DNA from: Hyphomicrobiales bacterium
GTDB lineage: Bacteria > Pseudomonadota > Alphaproteobacteria > Rhizobiales > Ancalomicrobiaceae
Reading direction: 5' to 3'
Length of the DNA stretch: 64,000 nt
NCBI GenBank assembly: GCA_021286855.1
Contig: JAJTBO010000005.1
Coordinates: 124,001 to 188,000 of the forward strand
Below are positions 44,913-53,898 of this stretch, piece after piece; position 1 is the first letter of the stretch; each line of letters begins with the position of its first letter. The position numbers and the translations under genes were made by a program. Below the pieces are notes generated by a model. The model saw nothing but the letters and a program-made list of their open reading frames with translations, did not search any database and was not told the DNA's origin.

Positions 44913-45009
44913 GACGGCGGTTTTCTTCGTCCGGGGGGTTGGGGAATCTCATCCCTTTGGACTATATGTCGAAGACCTGCCCTTTCGGCCTCGTCTCGGT
45001 GGAGTTCCG

Positions 45010-45957
45010 ATGTCCCAGCATCACGCCCGCGTCCTCGTGATCGGCTCCGGTCCGGCCGGTTACACCGCCGCCATCTATGCCGCCCGCGCCATGTTGGAGC
45101 CGGTCCTGATCGCCGGCGTCCAGATCGGCGGCCAGCTCACCGTCACCACCGAGGTGGAGAACTACCCCGGCTTCGCCGAGCCGATCCAGGGCCCCTGGCT
45201 GGTCGAGCAGATGCGCCTCCAGGCCGAGCACTGCGGCGCGAAGATGATCACCGACACGGTGACCAGGGCCGATCTCTCGGTCCGTCCCTTCCGCCTCGAC
45301 CTCGACGGCGGCGACGCCTGGACCTGCGACGTGCTGATCGTCGCCACCGGCGCCCAGGCGAAGTGGCTCGGCATCCCCTCGGAGGAGAAGTTCCGCGGCT
45401 TCGGCGTCTCGGCCTGCGCCACCTGCGACGGCTTCTTCTATCGCGGCAAGGAAGTCGTGGTCGTCGGCGGCGGCAACTCAGCCGTCGAGGAAGCCCTCTA
45501 CCTGACCAACCACGCCTCGAAGGTGACGGTCGTCCATCGCCGGGACTCCTTCCGCGCCGAGAAGGTGCTGCAGCAGCGCCTCTTCGCCCATCCGAAGATC
45601 GAAGTGGTCTGGAACGCCGCAGTCGCGGAAGTGCTCGGCAACGCCGGCTTCCCGCCTTCGGTCACCGGCGTCCGCATCGAGGACGTGAAGACCGGCGAGA
45701 CCCGCGACATTCCCTGCGACGGCTTCTTCGTGGCGATCGGCCACAGCCCCGCCGTCTCGCTCGTCGAAGGCCAGCTGAAGCTGAAGCCGTCCGGCTATCT
45801 CTGGGTCGAGCCCGGCACCTCGCGCACCTCGATCCCCGGCGTCTTCGCCGCCGGCGACGTCTGCGACGACGTCTATCGCCAGGCCGTCACCGCCGCCGGC
45901 ATGGGCTGCATGGCCGCGCTCGAGGCCGAGAAATATCTCGCCGGCCACGGCGCCTGA
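45010..45957 (+). CDS. trxB: Thioredoxin reductase
   Basis: A 315-residue FAD enzyme that reduces thioredoxin with NADPH. FAD site GSGPAGYTAAIYAAR (residues 13-27), redox-active CATC (Cys136, Cys139) in SACATCDGFFYRG, NADPH site GGGNSAVEEALYL, and the final FAD-binding GVFAAGDVCDDVYRQAVTAAG are all present. It precedes the LysR-type gene lsrB by 75 bp on the same strand, the order known in rhizobia. Confidence 0.96.
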   Translation: MSQHHARVLVIGSGPAGYTAAIYAARAMLEPVLIAGVQIGGQLTVTTEVENYPGFAEPIQGPWLVEQMRLQAEHCGAKMITDTVTRADLSVRPFRLDLDGGDAWTCDVLIVATGAQAKWLGIPSEEKFRGFGVSACATCDGFFYRGKEVVVVGGGNSAVEEALYLTNHASKVTVVHRRDSFRAEKVLQQRLFAHPKIEVVWNAAVAEVLGNAGFPPSVTGVRIEDVKTGETRDIPCDGFFVAIGHSPAVSLVEGQLKLKPSGYLWVEPGTSRTSIPGVFAAGDVCDDVYRQAVTAAGMGCMAALEAEKYLAGHGA

Positions 45958-46032
45958 TCGATCGCATCCGCGCGCGAGGCGAGGACGGACCGCCTCGAAC
46001 GCGACAAGAGACTTCTTGGGGGGAACGTTCCC

Positions 46033-46923
46033 ATGGATTGGGACAAGTTGAGGATTTTCCACGCCGCCGCCGACGCCGGGTCGTTCACCCACGCCGGCGA
46101 GTTCCTGGAGATGAGCCAGTCGGCGGTGAGCCGACAGGTCTCCGCTCTCGAGCAGGATCTCGGCGTGCCGCTGTTTCATCGCCACGCCCGTGGCCTGATC
46201 CTGACGGAACAGGGCGAGCTGCTCTTCCGCACCGCCCGCGAGGTGATGCTGAAGCTCGAGCAGGCCCGCTCCCGTCTCGTCGAGACCCGCGAGAAGCCGA
46301 CCGGCACGCTGCGCGTCACCACCACCGTCGGCCTCGGCACCTCCTGGCTGACCTCGCGCATCCACGAATTCGTCGAGATGTACCCCGAGGTCGAACTCGA
46401 GCTGATCCTCGACGACCAGGAGCTCGACCTCGCCATGCGCGAGGCGGACGTGGCGCTCAGAGTGCGTCAGCCGGTCCAGCCGGATCTGATCCAGCGCAAG
46501 CTCTTCGCCATCCACTACCACCTCTACGCCTCGTCGACCTATCTCAAGCGTCACGGCAACCCGGAGACGATCGAGGAGCTCGACAACCATCGCATCATCA
46601 CCTTCGGCTCGTCCGCTCCGGTCTATCTGCGCGACATGAACTGGCTGGAGACCGCCGGCCGTCCGCTCAATGCGCCGCGCCGGCCCTGCCTGAAGATCAA
46701 TTCGGTGTTGGCGATCAAGCGCGCCGTGCAGCGCGGCGTCGGCGTCGCGCTGCTGCCGGACTACCTGATCGACGGCAATTCGGACCTGGTGCAGCTGATC
46801 CCGGAAGCCGACGTGCCGGCCTTCGACTGCTACTTCGTCTACCCCGAAGAGATGCGCAACACCGCCCGCGTCAAGGTCTTCCGCGACTTCCTGATCTCCA
46901 AGGCGGAGCGCTGGACCTTTTGA
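46033..46923 (+). CDS. lsrB: LysR-family regulator, LsrB/VtlR type
   Basis: A 296-residue LysR regulator. The N-terminal winged helix (MDWDKLRIFHAAADAGSFTHAGE and SQSAVSRQVSALEQDL) and the linker HRHARGLILTEQGE resemble closely LsrB of Sinorhizobium and VtlR of Brucella, as recalled. The effector domain has cysteines at 219 and 266, which could be redox-sensitive. In rhizobia LsrB affects LPS, redox balance and symbiosis; VtlR controls small RNAs and virulence in Brucella. Position after trxB supports the name. Confidence 0.8.
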   Translation: MDWDKLRIFHAAADAGSFTHAGEFLEMSQSAVSRQVSALEQDLGVPLFHRHARGLILTEQGELLFRTAREVMLKLEQARSRLVETREKPTGTLRVTTTVGLGTSWLTSRIHEFVEMYPEVELELILDDQELDLAMREADVALRVRQPVQPDLIQRKLFAIHYHLYASSTYLKRHGNPETIEELDNHRIITFGSSAPVYLRDMNWLETAGRPLNAPRRPCLKINSVLAIKRAVQRGVGVALLPDYLIDGNSDLVQLIPEADVPAFDCYFVYPEEMRNTARVKVFRDFLISKAERWTF

Positions 46924-46936
46924 AAGGCGGCGCTCC

Positions 46937-47887
46937 TCACATGAAGAGCGCCTCCTTCTCCAGCCCCTTGTAGAGCCCGGCGACCTGTTCGGCGTAGCCG
47001 TTGAAGAGCCGCGTCGGCACGCTGTCCTCCGGCCCGACCCGGCGCTCGCTCGCTTGAGACCAGCGCGGATGCGCGACCTTCGGGTTGACGTTGGCCCAGA
47101 AGCCGTATTCGTCCGGCCCCAGCGCCTCCCAGAAGGTCTCCGGCCGCTTCGCCACGAAGGAGAAGCGGACGATCGACTTGGCCGACTTGAACCCGTATTT
47201 CCACGGGACCACCAAGCGGATCGGCGCGCCGTTCTGCGTCGGCATCGGCTTGCCGAAGACGCCGACGGCGAGGAAGGCGAGTTCGTTGGTCGCCTCCGCC
47301 ATCGTCAGCCCCTCGACATAGGGCCAGGGATACTGCGGCGCGTTCTGGCTGCGCGCCACCTTCGGATCGAGGAAGGTCTCCATCCGGAGATACTTCGCCT
47401 CCGCCTTCGGCTCGGCGAGCTTGACGATCTCGGCGAGCGGGAAGCCGGTCCACGGCACCACCATCGACCACGCCTCGACGCAGCGATGGCGGTAGATCCG
47501 CTCCTCGAGCGCCACCTTCTTCAGGAGATCGTCGACGTCGAGCGTCAGCGGTTTCTCCACCAGCCCGTCGATCGTGATCGTCCACGGCGAGGTCTTCAGC
47601 TTCTGCGACGCCGACTGGACATATTTCGAAAAGCCGAATTCGTAGAAGTTGTTGTAGCCGGTGACCGCCTTTTCTGGCGTCAGCGCCTCGGCCGCATGGA
47701 AGGCGGCGCTGGGCGCGGCCGGCAGCATCCCGTCGATCGCCGCCGCCCGCGCCGGATGCGCTCGGCCGAGAAGGCCGGCGGCGAGCGCGCCCGCGCCGAA
47801 GCCGATGAGGCGCCGCCGCTCGAAGAACAGCGCCTCCGGCGTCGTCTCCGCTTCCCGCATCTCCCACGATCGCCCGAGAAACCGCAT
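46937..47887 (-). CDS. msrP: MsrP, periplasmic protein-methionine-sulfoxide reductase catalytic subunit
   Basis: A 316-residue molybdopterin enzyme that repairs oxidised methionines in periplasmic proteins. A Tat signal (ERRRLIGFGAGALAAGLL, residues ~23-40) directs export with the cofactor. The molybdenum ligand is Cys136 in YRHRCVEAWSMVVPW, followed by GAPIRLVVPWKYGFKSAKSI. GAGGAGG is 5 bases before the ATG. The partner heme protein MsrQ is not adjacent on either side. It depends on molybdenum supply, and the mod genes are 34 kb away. Confidence 0.94.
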   Translation of the reverse strand: MRFLGRSWEMREAETTPEALFFERRRLIGFGAGALAAGLLGRAHPARAAAIDGMLPAAPSAAFHAAEALTPEKAVTGYNNFYEFGFSKYVQSASQKLKTSPWTITIDGLVEKPLTLDVDDLLKKVALEERIYRHRCVEAWSMVVPWTGFPLAEIVKLAEPKAEAKYLRMETFLDPKVARSQNAPQYPWPYVEGLTMAEATNELAFLAVGVFGKPMPTQNGAPIRLVVPWKYGFKSAKSIVRFSFVAKRPETFWEALGPDEYGFWANVNPKVAHPRWSQASERRVGPEDSVPTRLFNGYAEQVAGLYKGLEKEALFM

Positions 47888-47989
47888 CGCATCCTCCTCG
47901 CGAGTGTCCTGATGTTCACTCTACGAAAGCCGGAGCGCATTCGTTTCAGAGAAAGGGATCACATCCGATCGAAATGCCGTGATCGGGCC

Positions 47990-48619
47990 TCAGCGCCCGG
48001 CGTCGGCGACGATCTCGCCGATCACCCGGGCGAACGCCGCATCGAAGGCCGCGACCACCGCCTTCGCCGTGTCGCTCGCCACCGGCTCTTCGGCCCGACG
48101 CTCGACGACCGAGGCCACCCGGCCGGTGCGGTCGTCCATCGTCTTGACCGCCAGCGCCACTTCGACCCGCCTCTCGCCGACGAGATAGTCGAAGGCGCGC
48201 ACGTCGACGATCAACTGCCGATCGATGGCGAGCCCCTGCCCCGGCCGGCCGGCGGCGCGGAACCGCCCCGACCGCTCCAGCGCCTCGACCAGCCGCGACT
48301 GGATCAGCCGCGGCAGGCGATCCGACCATTGCGCGCCGGAATAGAAGGCGATTTCGGTGGCGCTCGGACGAACCAGCAGCCGATCGGTGTCGTAGGCGCG
48401 GTCGACCACCGGTTCCGGCACCAAGACCTGCAGCGGCCGTCCCTTCGCCTGCGTCGTCACCGCCGGCGTGGTCAGATCGAACGTGTCGACCTTGCCGCCG
48501 TCGCCGAGCGGAAGCGGCGTGCAGGCGGCGAGCGCCGAGACGAGAAGGCCGAGCGCGACGAAACGCGCCGCGCGCGCACGCGCCGTCCCGTCCTTCGCCT
48601 CGCCCGTCCGTCGCGTCAT
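47990..48619 (-). CDS. ABC-type transport auxiliary lipoprotein (PqiC-like)
   Basis: A 209-residue lipoprotein of the ABC_trans_aux family (PF03886). The signal peptide ends with the lipobox SALAAC, Cys33. The domain contains VLVPEPVVDRAYDTDRLLVRP and ERSGRF, typical of PqiC/YmbA. In MCE-type systems it connects the MCE subunit to the outer membrane. It overlaps mlaD by 4 bp and is the last gene of the mla operon. No MlaA or MlaC is visible. Confidence 0.88.
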   Translation of the reverse strand: MTRRTGEAKDGTARARAARFVALGLLVSALAACTPLPLGDGGKVDTFDLTTPAVTTQAKGRPLQVLVPEPVVDRAYDTDRLLVRPSATEIAFYSGAQWSDRLPRLIQSRLVEALERSGRFRAAGRPGQGLAIDRQLIVDVRAFDYLVGERRVEVALAVKTMDDRTGRVASVVERRAEEPVASDTAKAVVAAFDAAFARVIGEIVADAGR

Positions 48620-49689
48620 CGCCGATTCCCCGAATACTCCGGCACGTTGCCGCCGGAGCCGCCGAAGATCAACCGCTTCGGATCCCGATCGAGATTGGTG
48701 ACGGCGCGATCGATCGCGCCGACCGCCCGCCGCCCGTCGGAGACGAAGTCGCGCAGGTCGCGCAGGCCCGCGCCGAGATCGCCGGCCTTGGATTGGAACG
48801 CAACCGCTGTCTCGCGGATCGCCTTGGCCGCGTCCTTGGCCTCGGCGAGGAAGTCGCCCGCCTTCGCCGCCAACCCCTTGCCTTCGTCGGAGCCGGCCAG
48901 CCCGTCGAGCTTGGCGAGGATGCCGTCGATCCGCTTCGAAGCCTCGTCGAGCCGCGCCATGGTGGCGTCGGCGTGATCGACCACCGAGGCGACCTTGGTC
49001 TTGTCGACCGCCACGACCAGATCGTCGACGTGAGCGACCAGCGTCTCCGCCTTGCCGGAGACCTTGGACAGAACGTCCGCCGCCTTGCCGACCGAGCTCA
49101 TGAAGTCGCGCACCCCGTCGCGGTTTTCGGCCAGCACGTTGGAAAAGGCCTCGATGTTGTGGACCGTCGTCTCGACCGACTTGGCGTTGTCCTTGACGAC
49201 CTGATCGATCGAGCCGACCGCGCTGTCGACCTTGGCCAACACCCGTTGCGCGCCCTCCAGAATGTCCTGAACCGAGGAGCGTTCGGCCAGCATCACCCGA
49301 TCGTTCTCGGCGATCCCCAGGAGATCCTGCGCCTGCGCGGACCCGCCCCAGATCTGCACGTAGGACGCGCCGGTCAGGCCCTGATAGCCGAGCGAGACGT
49401 GGCTGTCGGTCTTGATCGGCGTCGTCGTCTCCACCGTCACCCGCGCCACCACCCGTTCCGGATCGGCCGGCGAGAAGGAGAGCTTGGTCACCTCGCCGAC
49501 CTTGATGCCGTTGAAGGTCACCGTCGCGCCGGTGACGAGGCCCGACACGGACCCCGGAAAGACCACGGTGACGAAGGCGCGGCCCTGCGCGTCCGAGCCG
49601 CCGAGCAGCCAGAACGCCGAGCCGAACCCGGCCGCGATCAGGGCCAGCATGAACAATCCGACGGTGATGAGATTGGCGCGCGTCTCCAT
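48616..49689 (-). CDS. mlaD: MlaD-like MCE-domain protein
   Basis: A 357-residue protein with one N-terminal membrane helix (~8-28) and an MCE domain (~38-118) containing GLVTGATVTFNGIKVGEV and GYQGLTGASYVQI. A long helical C-terminal part (~140-330), with repeating DQVVKDNAKSVETTVHNIEAF-like segments, is longer than in E. coli MlaD (183 residues) and resembles the coiled-coil tails of LetB/Mce proteins. MCE rings form a path for phospholipids through the periplasm. It is coupled to the lipoprotein gene by ATGA overlap. Confidence 0.92.
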   Translation of the reverse strand: METRANLITVGLFMLALIAAGFGSAFWLLGGSDAQGRAFVTVVFPGSVSGLVTGATVTFNGIKVGEVTKLSFSPADPERVVARVTVETTTPIKTDSHVSLGYQGLTGASYVQIWGGSAQAQDLLGIAENDRVMLAERSSVQDILEGAQRVLAKVDSAVGSIDQVVKDNAKSVETTVHNIEAFSNVLAENRDGVRDFMSSVGKAADVLSKVSGKAETLVAHVDDLVVAVDKTKVASVVDHADATMARLDEASKRIDGILAKLDGLAGSDEGKGLAAKAGDFLAEAKDAAKAIRETAVAFQSKAGDLGAGLRDLRDFVSDGRRAVGAIDRAVTNLDRDPKRLIFGGSGGNVPEYSGNRR

Positions 49690-49694
49690 CCGTC

Positions 49695-50495
49695 TCACCC
49701 CTTCGGTTGCGCATCGACGAGGCCGCGCGCCCGCGCGCCCCGGAAATAGGACTTCACCCAAGGATCCTCGAAGGTCAGCATGGTGGACAAGGGCCCTTCC
49801 ACCAGAACCCGCCGATTCCCGAGCACCGCTATTCGGTCGCACACCGACCGCAGACTGTCGAGGTCGTGCGTCACCATGAACACGGTCAGCCCCAGCGTGT
49901 CGCGCAGTTTGGCGATGAGGTCGTCGAAGTCGCCCGCCCCGATCGGGTCGAGGCCCGAGGTCGGCTCGTCGAGGAAGACGATCGCCGGATCGAGCGCCAG
50001 GGCCCGGGCGAGGCTCGCCCGCTTGATCATGCCGCCGGAAAGCTCGGAGGGGTATTTCTCCGCGGCGTCGGCCGGCAGACCGACCATCGCGATCTTCAGC
50101 CGCGCCAGATCGTCCATCAGCCCCTGCGACAGCTTCAGATGCTCGCGCATCGGCACCTGGATGTTCTCCCGCACGGTCAGCGAGGAGAACAACGCGCCGT
50201 GTTGGAACAACACGCCCCAACAGCGCTCGATGCCGGTGCGGGTCGCCTGATCGACCCGATCGAGATCGTGGCCGAACACCTCGATCGAACCGCCGCGGCG
50301 CGGATTGAGCCCGAGGATGGTGCGCATCAGCACCGACTTGCCGGTGCCCGACCCGCCGACGAAGCCGAGGATCTCGCCGCGTCGAACGTCGAGATCGAGC
50401 CCGTCGAGGATCAGCTTCTCGCCGAAGCCGACGGTCACGCCGCGGCAGCGGATGATCGGCTCGCCCATCGTCAGGCCGTCGGCGCACACGCTCAT
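49695..50495 (-). CDS. mlaF: MlaF-like ABC ATPase
   Basis: A 266-residue ATPase that drives phospholipid transport. Walker A GGSGTGKS (47-54), signature SELSGGMIKRASLARAL, Walker B IVFLDEPTSGLDP, and the His of VTHDLDS are present. Met10 is a possible alternative start. It is separated by 1 bp from mlaE and 5 bp from mlaD on the same strand. Confidence 0.95.
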   Translation of the reverse strand: MSVCADGLTMGEPIIRCRGVTVGFGEKLILDGLDLDVRRGEILGFVGGSGTGKSVLMRTILGLNPRRGGSIEVFGHDLDRVDQATRTGIERCWGVLFQHGALFSSLTVRENIQVPMREHLKLSQGLMDDLARLKIAMVGLPADAAEKYPSELSGGMIKRASLARALALDPAIVFLDEPTSGLDPIGAGDFDDLIAKLRDTLGLTVFMVTHDLDSLRSVCDRIAVLGNRRVLVEGPLSTMLTFEDPWVKSYFRGARARGLVDAQPKG

Positions 50496-50496
50496 C

Positions 50497-51660
50497 TCAC
50501 AACCCCGCCGCGGCGTAGAACATGGCGAAGATGCCGTCGACGACGATCACCATGAAGATCGACTTCACCACCGCCATGGTGGTGTGGCGTCCGAGCGATT
50601 CCGCGCTGCCCTCGACCGACAGCCCCTCCATGCAGGCGATCAGCGCGATGATCAGCGCCATGAACGGCGCTTTTGCGACGCCGACCAGGAAGGTGCGCAA
50701 CTCCACCGCCTCGTGCAGACGATGCAGGAAGGTCGTCGTCGGAATGTCGGCGTAGACGTTGCAGACGATCGCCGCCCCGAAGATCGAGGCGAGATCGGAG
50801 AGGAAGGTCAGGATCGGCAGCGCCACCATCAACGCCAGCATCCGCGGCACCACCAGGATCTCGATCGGATCGAGCCCGGTCACCTTCAGCGCGTCGACCT
50901 CCTCGCGCATCCGCATCGAGCCGAGTTCGGCGGTGAAGGCGCTGCCCGAGCGGCCCGCCACCATCACCGCCGTCAGGATCACCGCGATCTCGCGCAGCGA
51001 CAGCACCCCGACCATGTCGACGACATAGAGGTCGGCCCCGAACCGGCGGAAGTAGAACGCGCCCTGCTGCGCGATGATGCAGCCGATCAGGAAGCTCATC
51101 AGCGTGATGATCGGCACCGCGTCGAGCGCCGTGCGCTGCAGCTGATGGACGAAGGGCACGAAGCGGATCCGCGACGGATGGATCGCGCCCTGCGCCACCG
51201 CCACCGTCGCGCCGCCGAGCAGCGTCAGCACCGACTTGGCCTCGGCGAGGAGCCCCACGCCCCACCGGCCGAGGTCGATCAGGAAGCCGATCACCGGCCC
51301 CGGGCCGAGCTGCGGCGCGACCGGCGGCCGATCGGCCCCGGCGACCTCCTCGAACAACACCCGCGCCGTCGCGTCGAGCCCGACCACGCGCCGACGCTCC
51401 ATCGGCGTCTCGGCGGTCAGCCGCTCGAGCAGCAGCGCCCCGGCGGTGTCGAGCCGCCCGAGCTCCGAGAAGTCGAAGACGACCTCGCCGGTCCCGCCCG
51501 CCGCCTCGCGACGAAAGGCCGCGAACGCCTCTTCGATCGGACCGACGGTGCGGATCGTCCAATCGCCCGACAGGCGCAGCGTCCGGCCGCCGGCGTCCGG
51601 GTCCGCTCGGAAGCTCGGCGTGGCCTGCGCCCAGGGCATGAGGGGGGACGGCGCGTCCAT
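50497..51660 (-). CDS. mlaE: STAS domain-MlaE permease fusion
   Basis: A 387-residue protein. Residues ~25-105 form a STAS domain like MlaB (LSGDWTIRTVGPIEEAF and FDFSELGRLDTAGALLL), and ~120-387 the MlaE permease, with the conserved EVDALKVTGLDPIEILVVPRMLA elbow. In E. coli MlaB and MlaE are separate proteins; here they are one polypeptide. It is the first gene of the mlaE-mlaF-mlaD-lipoprotein operon, which moves phospholipid between membranes. Confidence 0.93.
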   Translation of the reverse strand: MDAPSPLMPWAQATPSFRADPDAGGRTLRLSGDWTIRTVGPIEEAFAAFRREAAGGTGEVVFDFSELGRLDTAGALLLERLTAETPMERRRVVGLDATARVLFEEVAGADRPPVAPQLGPGPVIGFLIDLGRWGVGLLAEAKSVLTLLGGATVAVAQGAIHPSRIRFVPFVHQLQRTALDAVPIITLMSFLIGCIIAQQGAFYFRRFGADLYVVDMVGVLSLREIAVILTAVMVAGRSGSAFTAELGSMRMREEVDALKVTGLDPIEILVVPRMLALMVALPILTFLSDLASIFGAAIVCNVYADIPTTTFLHRLHEAVELRTFLVGVAKAPFMALIIALIACMEGLSVEGSAESLGRHTTMAVVKSIFMVIVVDGIFAMFYAAAGL

Positions 51661-51892
51661 CGGATCTCCGAGCCGGAGGTGAGCGGCGCCCCGCTTCGCG
51701 GAGACCGCCGCTCTCCCCGGCGCTCATTGCATGACGCGGCGTCTTGTCGGTCGACCGCGCCGCCTCGTATGAATCGTCTGCCGAGTGTGCCGTCGCCCGG
51801 CCTCGGTCCGCAAGGTCGCATGCGTTGTGCGACATCGACCGTGACGAACCGACGACGGCCGCGCCGACGCGTCCGGACGCAAGGAGAGCTCC

Positions 51893-52906
51893 ATGGAAAT
51901 CGCCCGCCCCTACCTCCTCTTCCTCGGCGACGTGCCGGACGCCCTCGCCGCCAAGACCGCGCTCGGCATCGTCGACTGGCGTCCCGAATGGTGCCTCGGC
52001 CAGTTGCGCCTGCCCGGCTGCGCGGCGGATGCGAAGATCCCCGACATGAGCGTGGCCGAAGCCGTCGCCGCCGGGGTGAAGACCATGGTGGTCGGCGTCG
52101 TCAACGCCGGCGGCGTCCTGCCCGAACACTGGATCTCGACCATCGTCGCCGCCCTCGACGCCGGCCTCGACGTGGCCACCGGCCTGCACGTCCGCCTCGC
52201 CTCGATCCCGGCGATCGCCGAGGCCGCCGCCCGCTCGGGCCGCGCCCTGCACGACGTCCGCCACACCGCCGAGCGCTTCGCCACCGGCAAGGGGACGAAG
52301 CGCCCCGGCCTGCGGCTGCTCACCGTCGGCACCGACTGTTCGGTCGGCAAGAAGTACACCGCCCTCGCCCTCGAGAAGGAGATGCGCGCCCGCGGCCTCG
52401 ACGCCGACTTCCGCGCCACCGGCCAGACCGGCGTCTTCATCTCCGGCCGCGGCGCGGCGATCGACGCGGTCGTCGCCGACTTCATCTCCGGCGCGGTCGA
52501 ATGGCTGTCGCCGGCGGCGAGCCCCGACCATTGGGACGTCGTCGAGGGCCAGGGTTCGCTCTATCATCCGAGCTTCGCCGGCGTGTCGCTCGGCCTGCTG
52601 CACGGCGCCCAGCCCGACGCCTTCGTCGTCTGCCACGAGCCGACCCGCACCAGGATGCGCGGCGTCGAGCACGCTCTGCCGACGATCCGTCAGGTGATCG
52701 ACCTGACCGTCGCCTGCGGTCGGCTGACCAACCCGGCGATCCGCCCGGTCGGCATCGCCATCAACACCCAACATCTCGACGAGGCCGAAGCGCACCGGGT
52801 CTGCGAGGAGGCCGCGGCCTTCCACGATCTGCCCGCCTCCGATCCGGTCCGCTTCGGCGTCGCGCCGATCGTCGACCGCCTCCTCGCACTCTTTCCGAAG
52901 AGCTGA
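51893..52906 (+). CDS. dgcN: DgcN, D-glutamate N-acetyltransferase-type protein (DUF1611)
   Basis: A 337-residue protein of the DUF1611 family. An N-terminal Rossmann-like domain is followed by a P-loop-like GTDCSVGKKYTALAL (~residues 142-156), then EGQGSLYHPSF and CHEPTRTRMRG. DgcN with DgcA was described in marine bacteria as a path from D-glutamate to L-glutamate by N-acetylation and racemisation. AAGGAGA precedes the ATG by six bases. It is followed by dgcA after 5 bp. Confidence 0.85.
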   Translation: MEIARPYLLFLGDVPDALAAKTALGIVDWRPEWCLGQLRLPGCAADAKIPDMSVAEAVAAGVKTMVVGVVNAGGVLPEHWISTIVAALDAGLDVATGLHVRLASIPAIAEAAARSGRALHDVRHTAERFATGKGTKRPGLRLLTVGTDCSVGKKYTALALEKEMRARGLDADFRATGQTGVFISGRGAAIDAVVADFISGAVEWLSPAASPDHWDVVEGQGSLYHPSFAGVSLGLLHGAQPDAFVVCHEPTRTRMRGVEHALPTIRQVIDLTVACGRLTNPAIRPVGIAINTQHLDEAEAHRVCEEAAAFHDLPASDPVRFGVAPIVDRLLALFPKS

Positions 52907-52911
52907 GCCCG

Positions 52912-53898
52912 ATGACCCTCGCCCTCACCGTCGCGGTCGAACGCTTCCCCATCGCCGGGGCCTTCACCATCTCGCGCGGCAGCCGCACCGAGGCGGTGGT
53001 CGTCACCGCCGCCCTGACCGACGGCAAGTCGGTCGGGCGCGGCGAATGCGTGCCCTACGCCCGCTACGGCGAGACCGTCGAGGGCGTCGTCGCCGAGTTG
53101 GAGCGCGTCGCCCCGGCCGTCGCCGAAGCCGGCTTCGACGCGTGTCGGCTCGCGAGCCTCCTGCCGGCCGGCGCGGCGCGCAACGCCCTCGACTGCGCCT
53201 TCTGGGACTTCGAGGCGAAACGCAGCGGCGTGCCCGTCCGCATCGCCGCCGGCCTCGACGAGCCGCATCCCCTCGTCACCGCCTATACCCTGAGCCTGGG
53301 CGCGCCCGAGAGCATGGCCGCCGCCGCTCGCGCCGCCGCCGCCCGGCCGCTGCTCAAGGTCAAGCTCGGCGGCGAAGGCGACGCCGAGCGCATCGCCGCG
53401 GTGCGCGAGGGCGCGCCCGAGGCGCGCCTGATCGTCGACGCCAACGAGGCCTGGCGCGAGGCGACGCTTCACGCCAATCTCGCCGCTTGCGTCGAGGCCG
53501 GCGTCGAACTGATCGAACAACCCCTGCCGGCCGGCGACGACGCCGCGTTGATCGGTCTCGCGAGCCCGATCCCGATCTGCGCCGACGAGAGCCTGCACAC
53601 CTCCGGCGATCTCGAGGCGCTGACCGACCGCTACGCGGCGATCAACATCAAACTCGACAAGACCGGCGGCCTCACCGAGGCCCTGCGCCTGCTGCGCGCC
53701 GCCCGCCGCCTGCGCCTGCGCGTCATGGTCGGCTGCATGGTCGGCACTTCGCTCGCCATGGCGCCGGCGGTGTTCATCGCCCGCGACGCCGACTTCGTCG
53801 ACCTCGACGGACCGCTGCTGCTCGCCCGCGACCGCGTCCCCGGTCTGACCTACGAGGGGTCGACCGTCTATCCGCCCGAACCGGCCTTGTGGGGCTGA
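52912..53898 (+). CDS. dgcA: DgcA, N-acetyl-D-glutamate racemase / dipeptide epimerase family
   Basis: A 328-residue enolase-superfamily enzyme. Catalytic Lys pairs and metal ligands are visible: VKLGGEGD (first Lys), IVDANEAW (Asp), EQPLP (Glu), CADES (Asp) and NIKLDKTGG (second Lys), the pattern of dipeptide epimerases. With DgcN next to it, N-acetyl-glutamate racemisation is more likely than L-Ala-D/L-Glu epimerisation, though both could be true. Its 3' end overlaps the convergent MFS gene by 31 bp. Confidence 0.87.
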   Translation: MTLALTVAVERFPIAGAFTISRGSRTEAVVVTAALTDGKSVGRGECVPYARYGETVEGVVAELERVAPAVAEAGFDACRLASLLPAGAARNALDCAFWDFEAKRSGVPVRIAAGLDEPHPLVTAYTLSLGAPESMAAAARAAAARPLLKVKLGGEGDAERIAAVREGAPEARLIVDANEAWREATLHANLAACVEAGVELIEQPLPAGDDAALIGLASPIPICADESLHTSGDLEALTDRYAAINIKLDKTGGLTEALRLLRAARRLRLRVMVGCMVGTSLAMAPAVFIARDADFVDLDGPLLLARDRVPGLTYEGSTVYPPEPALWG

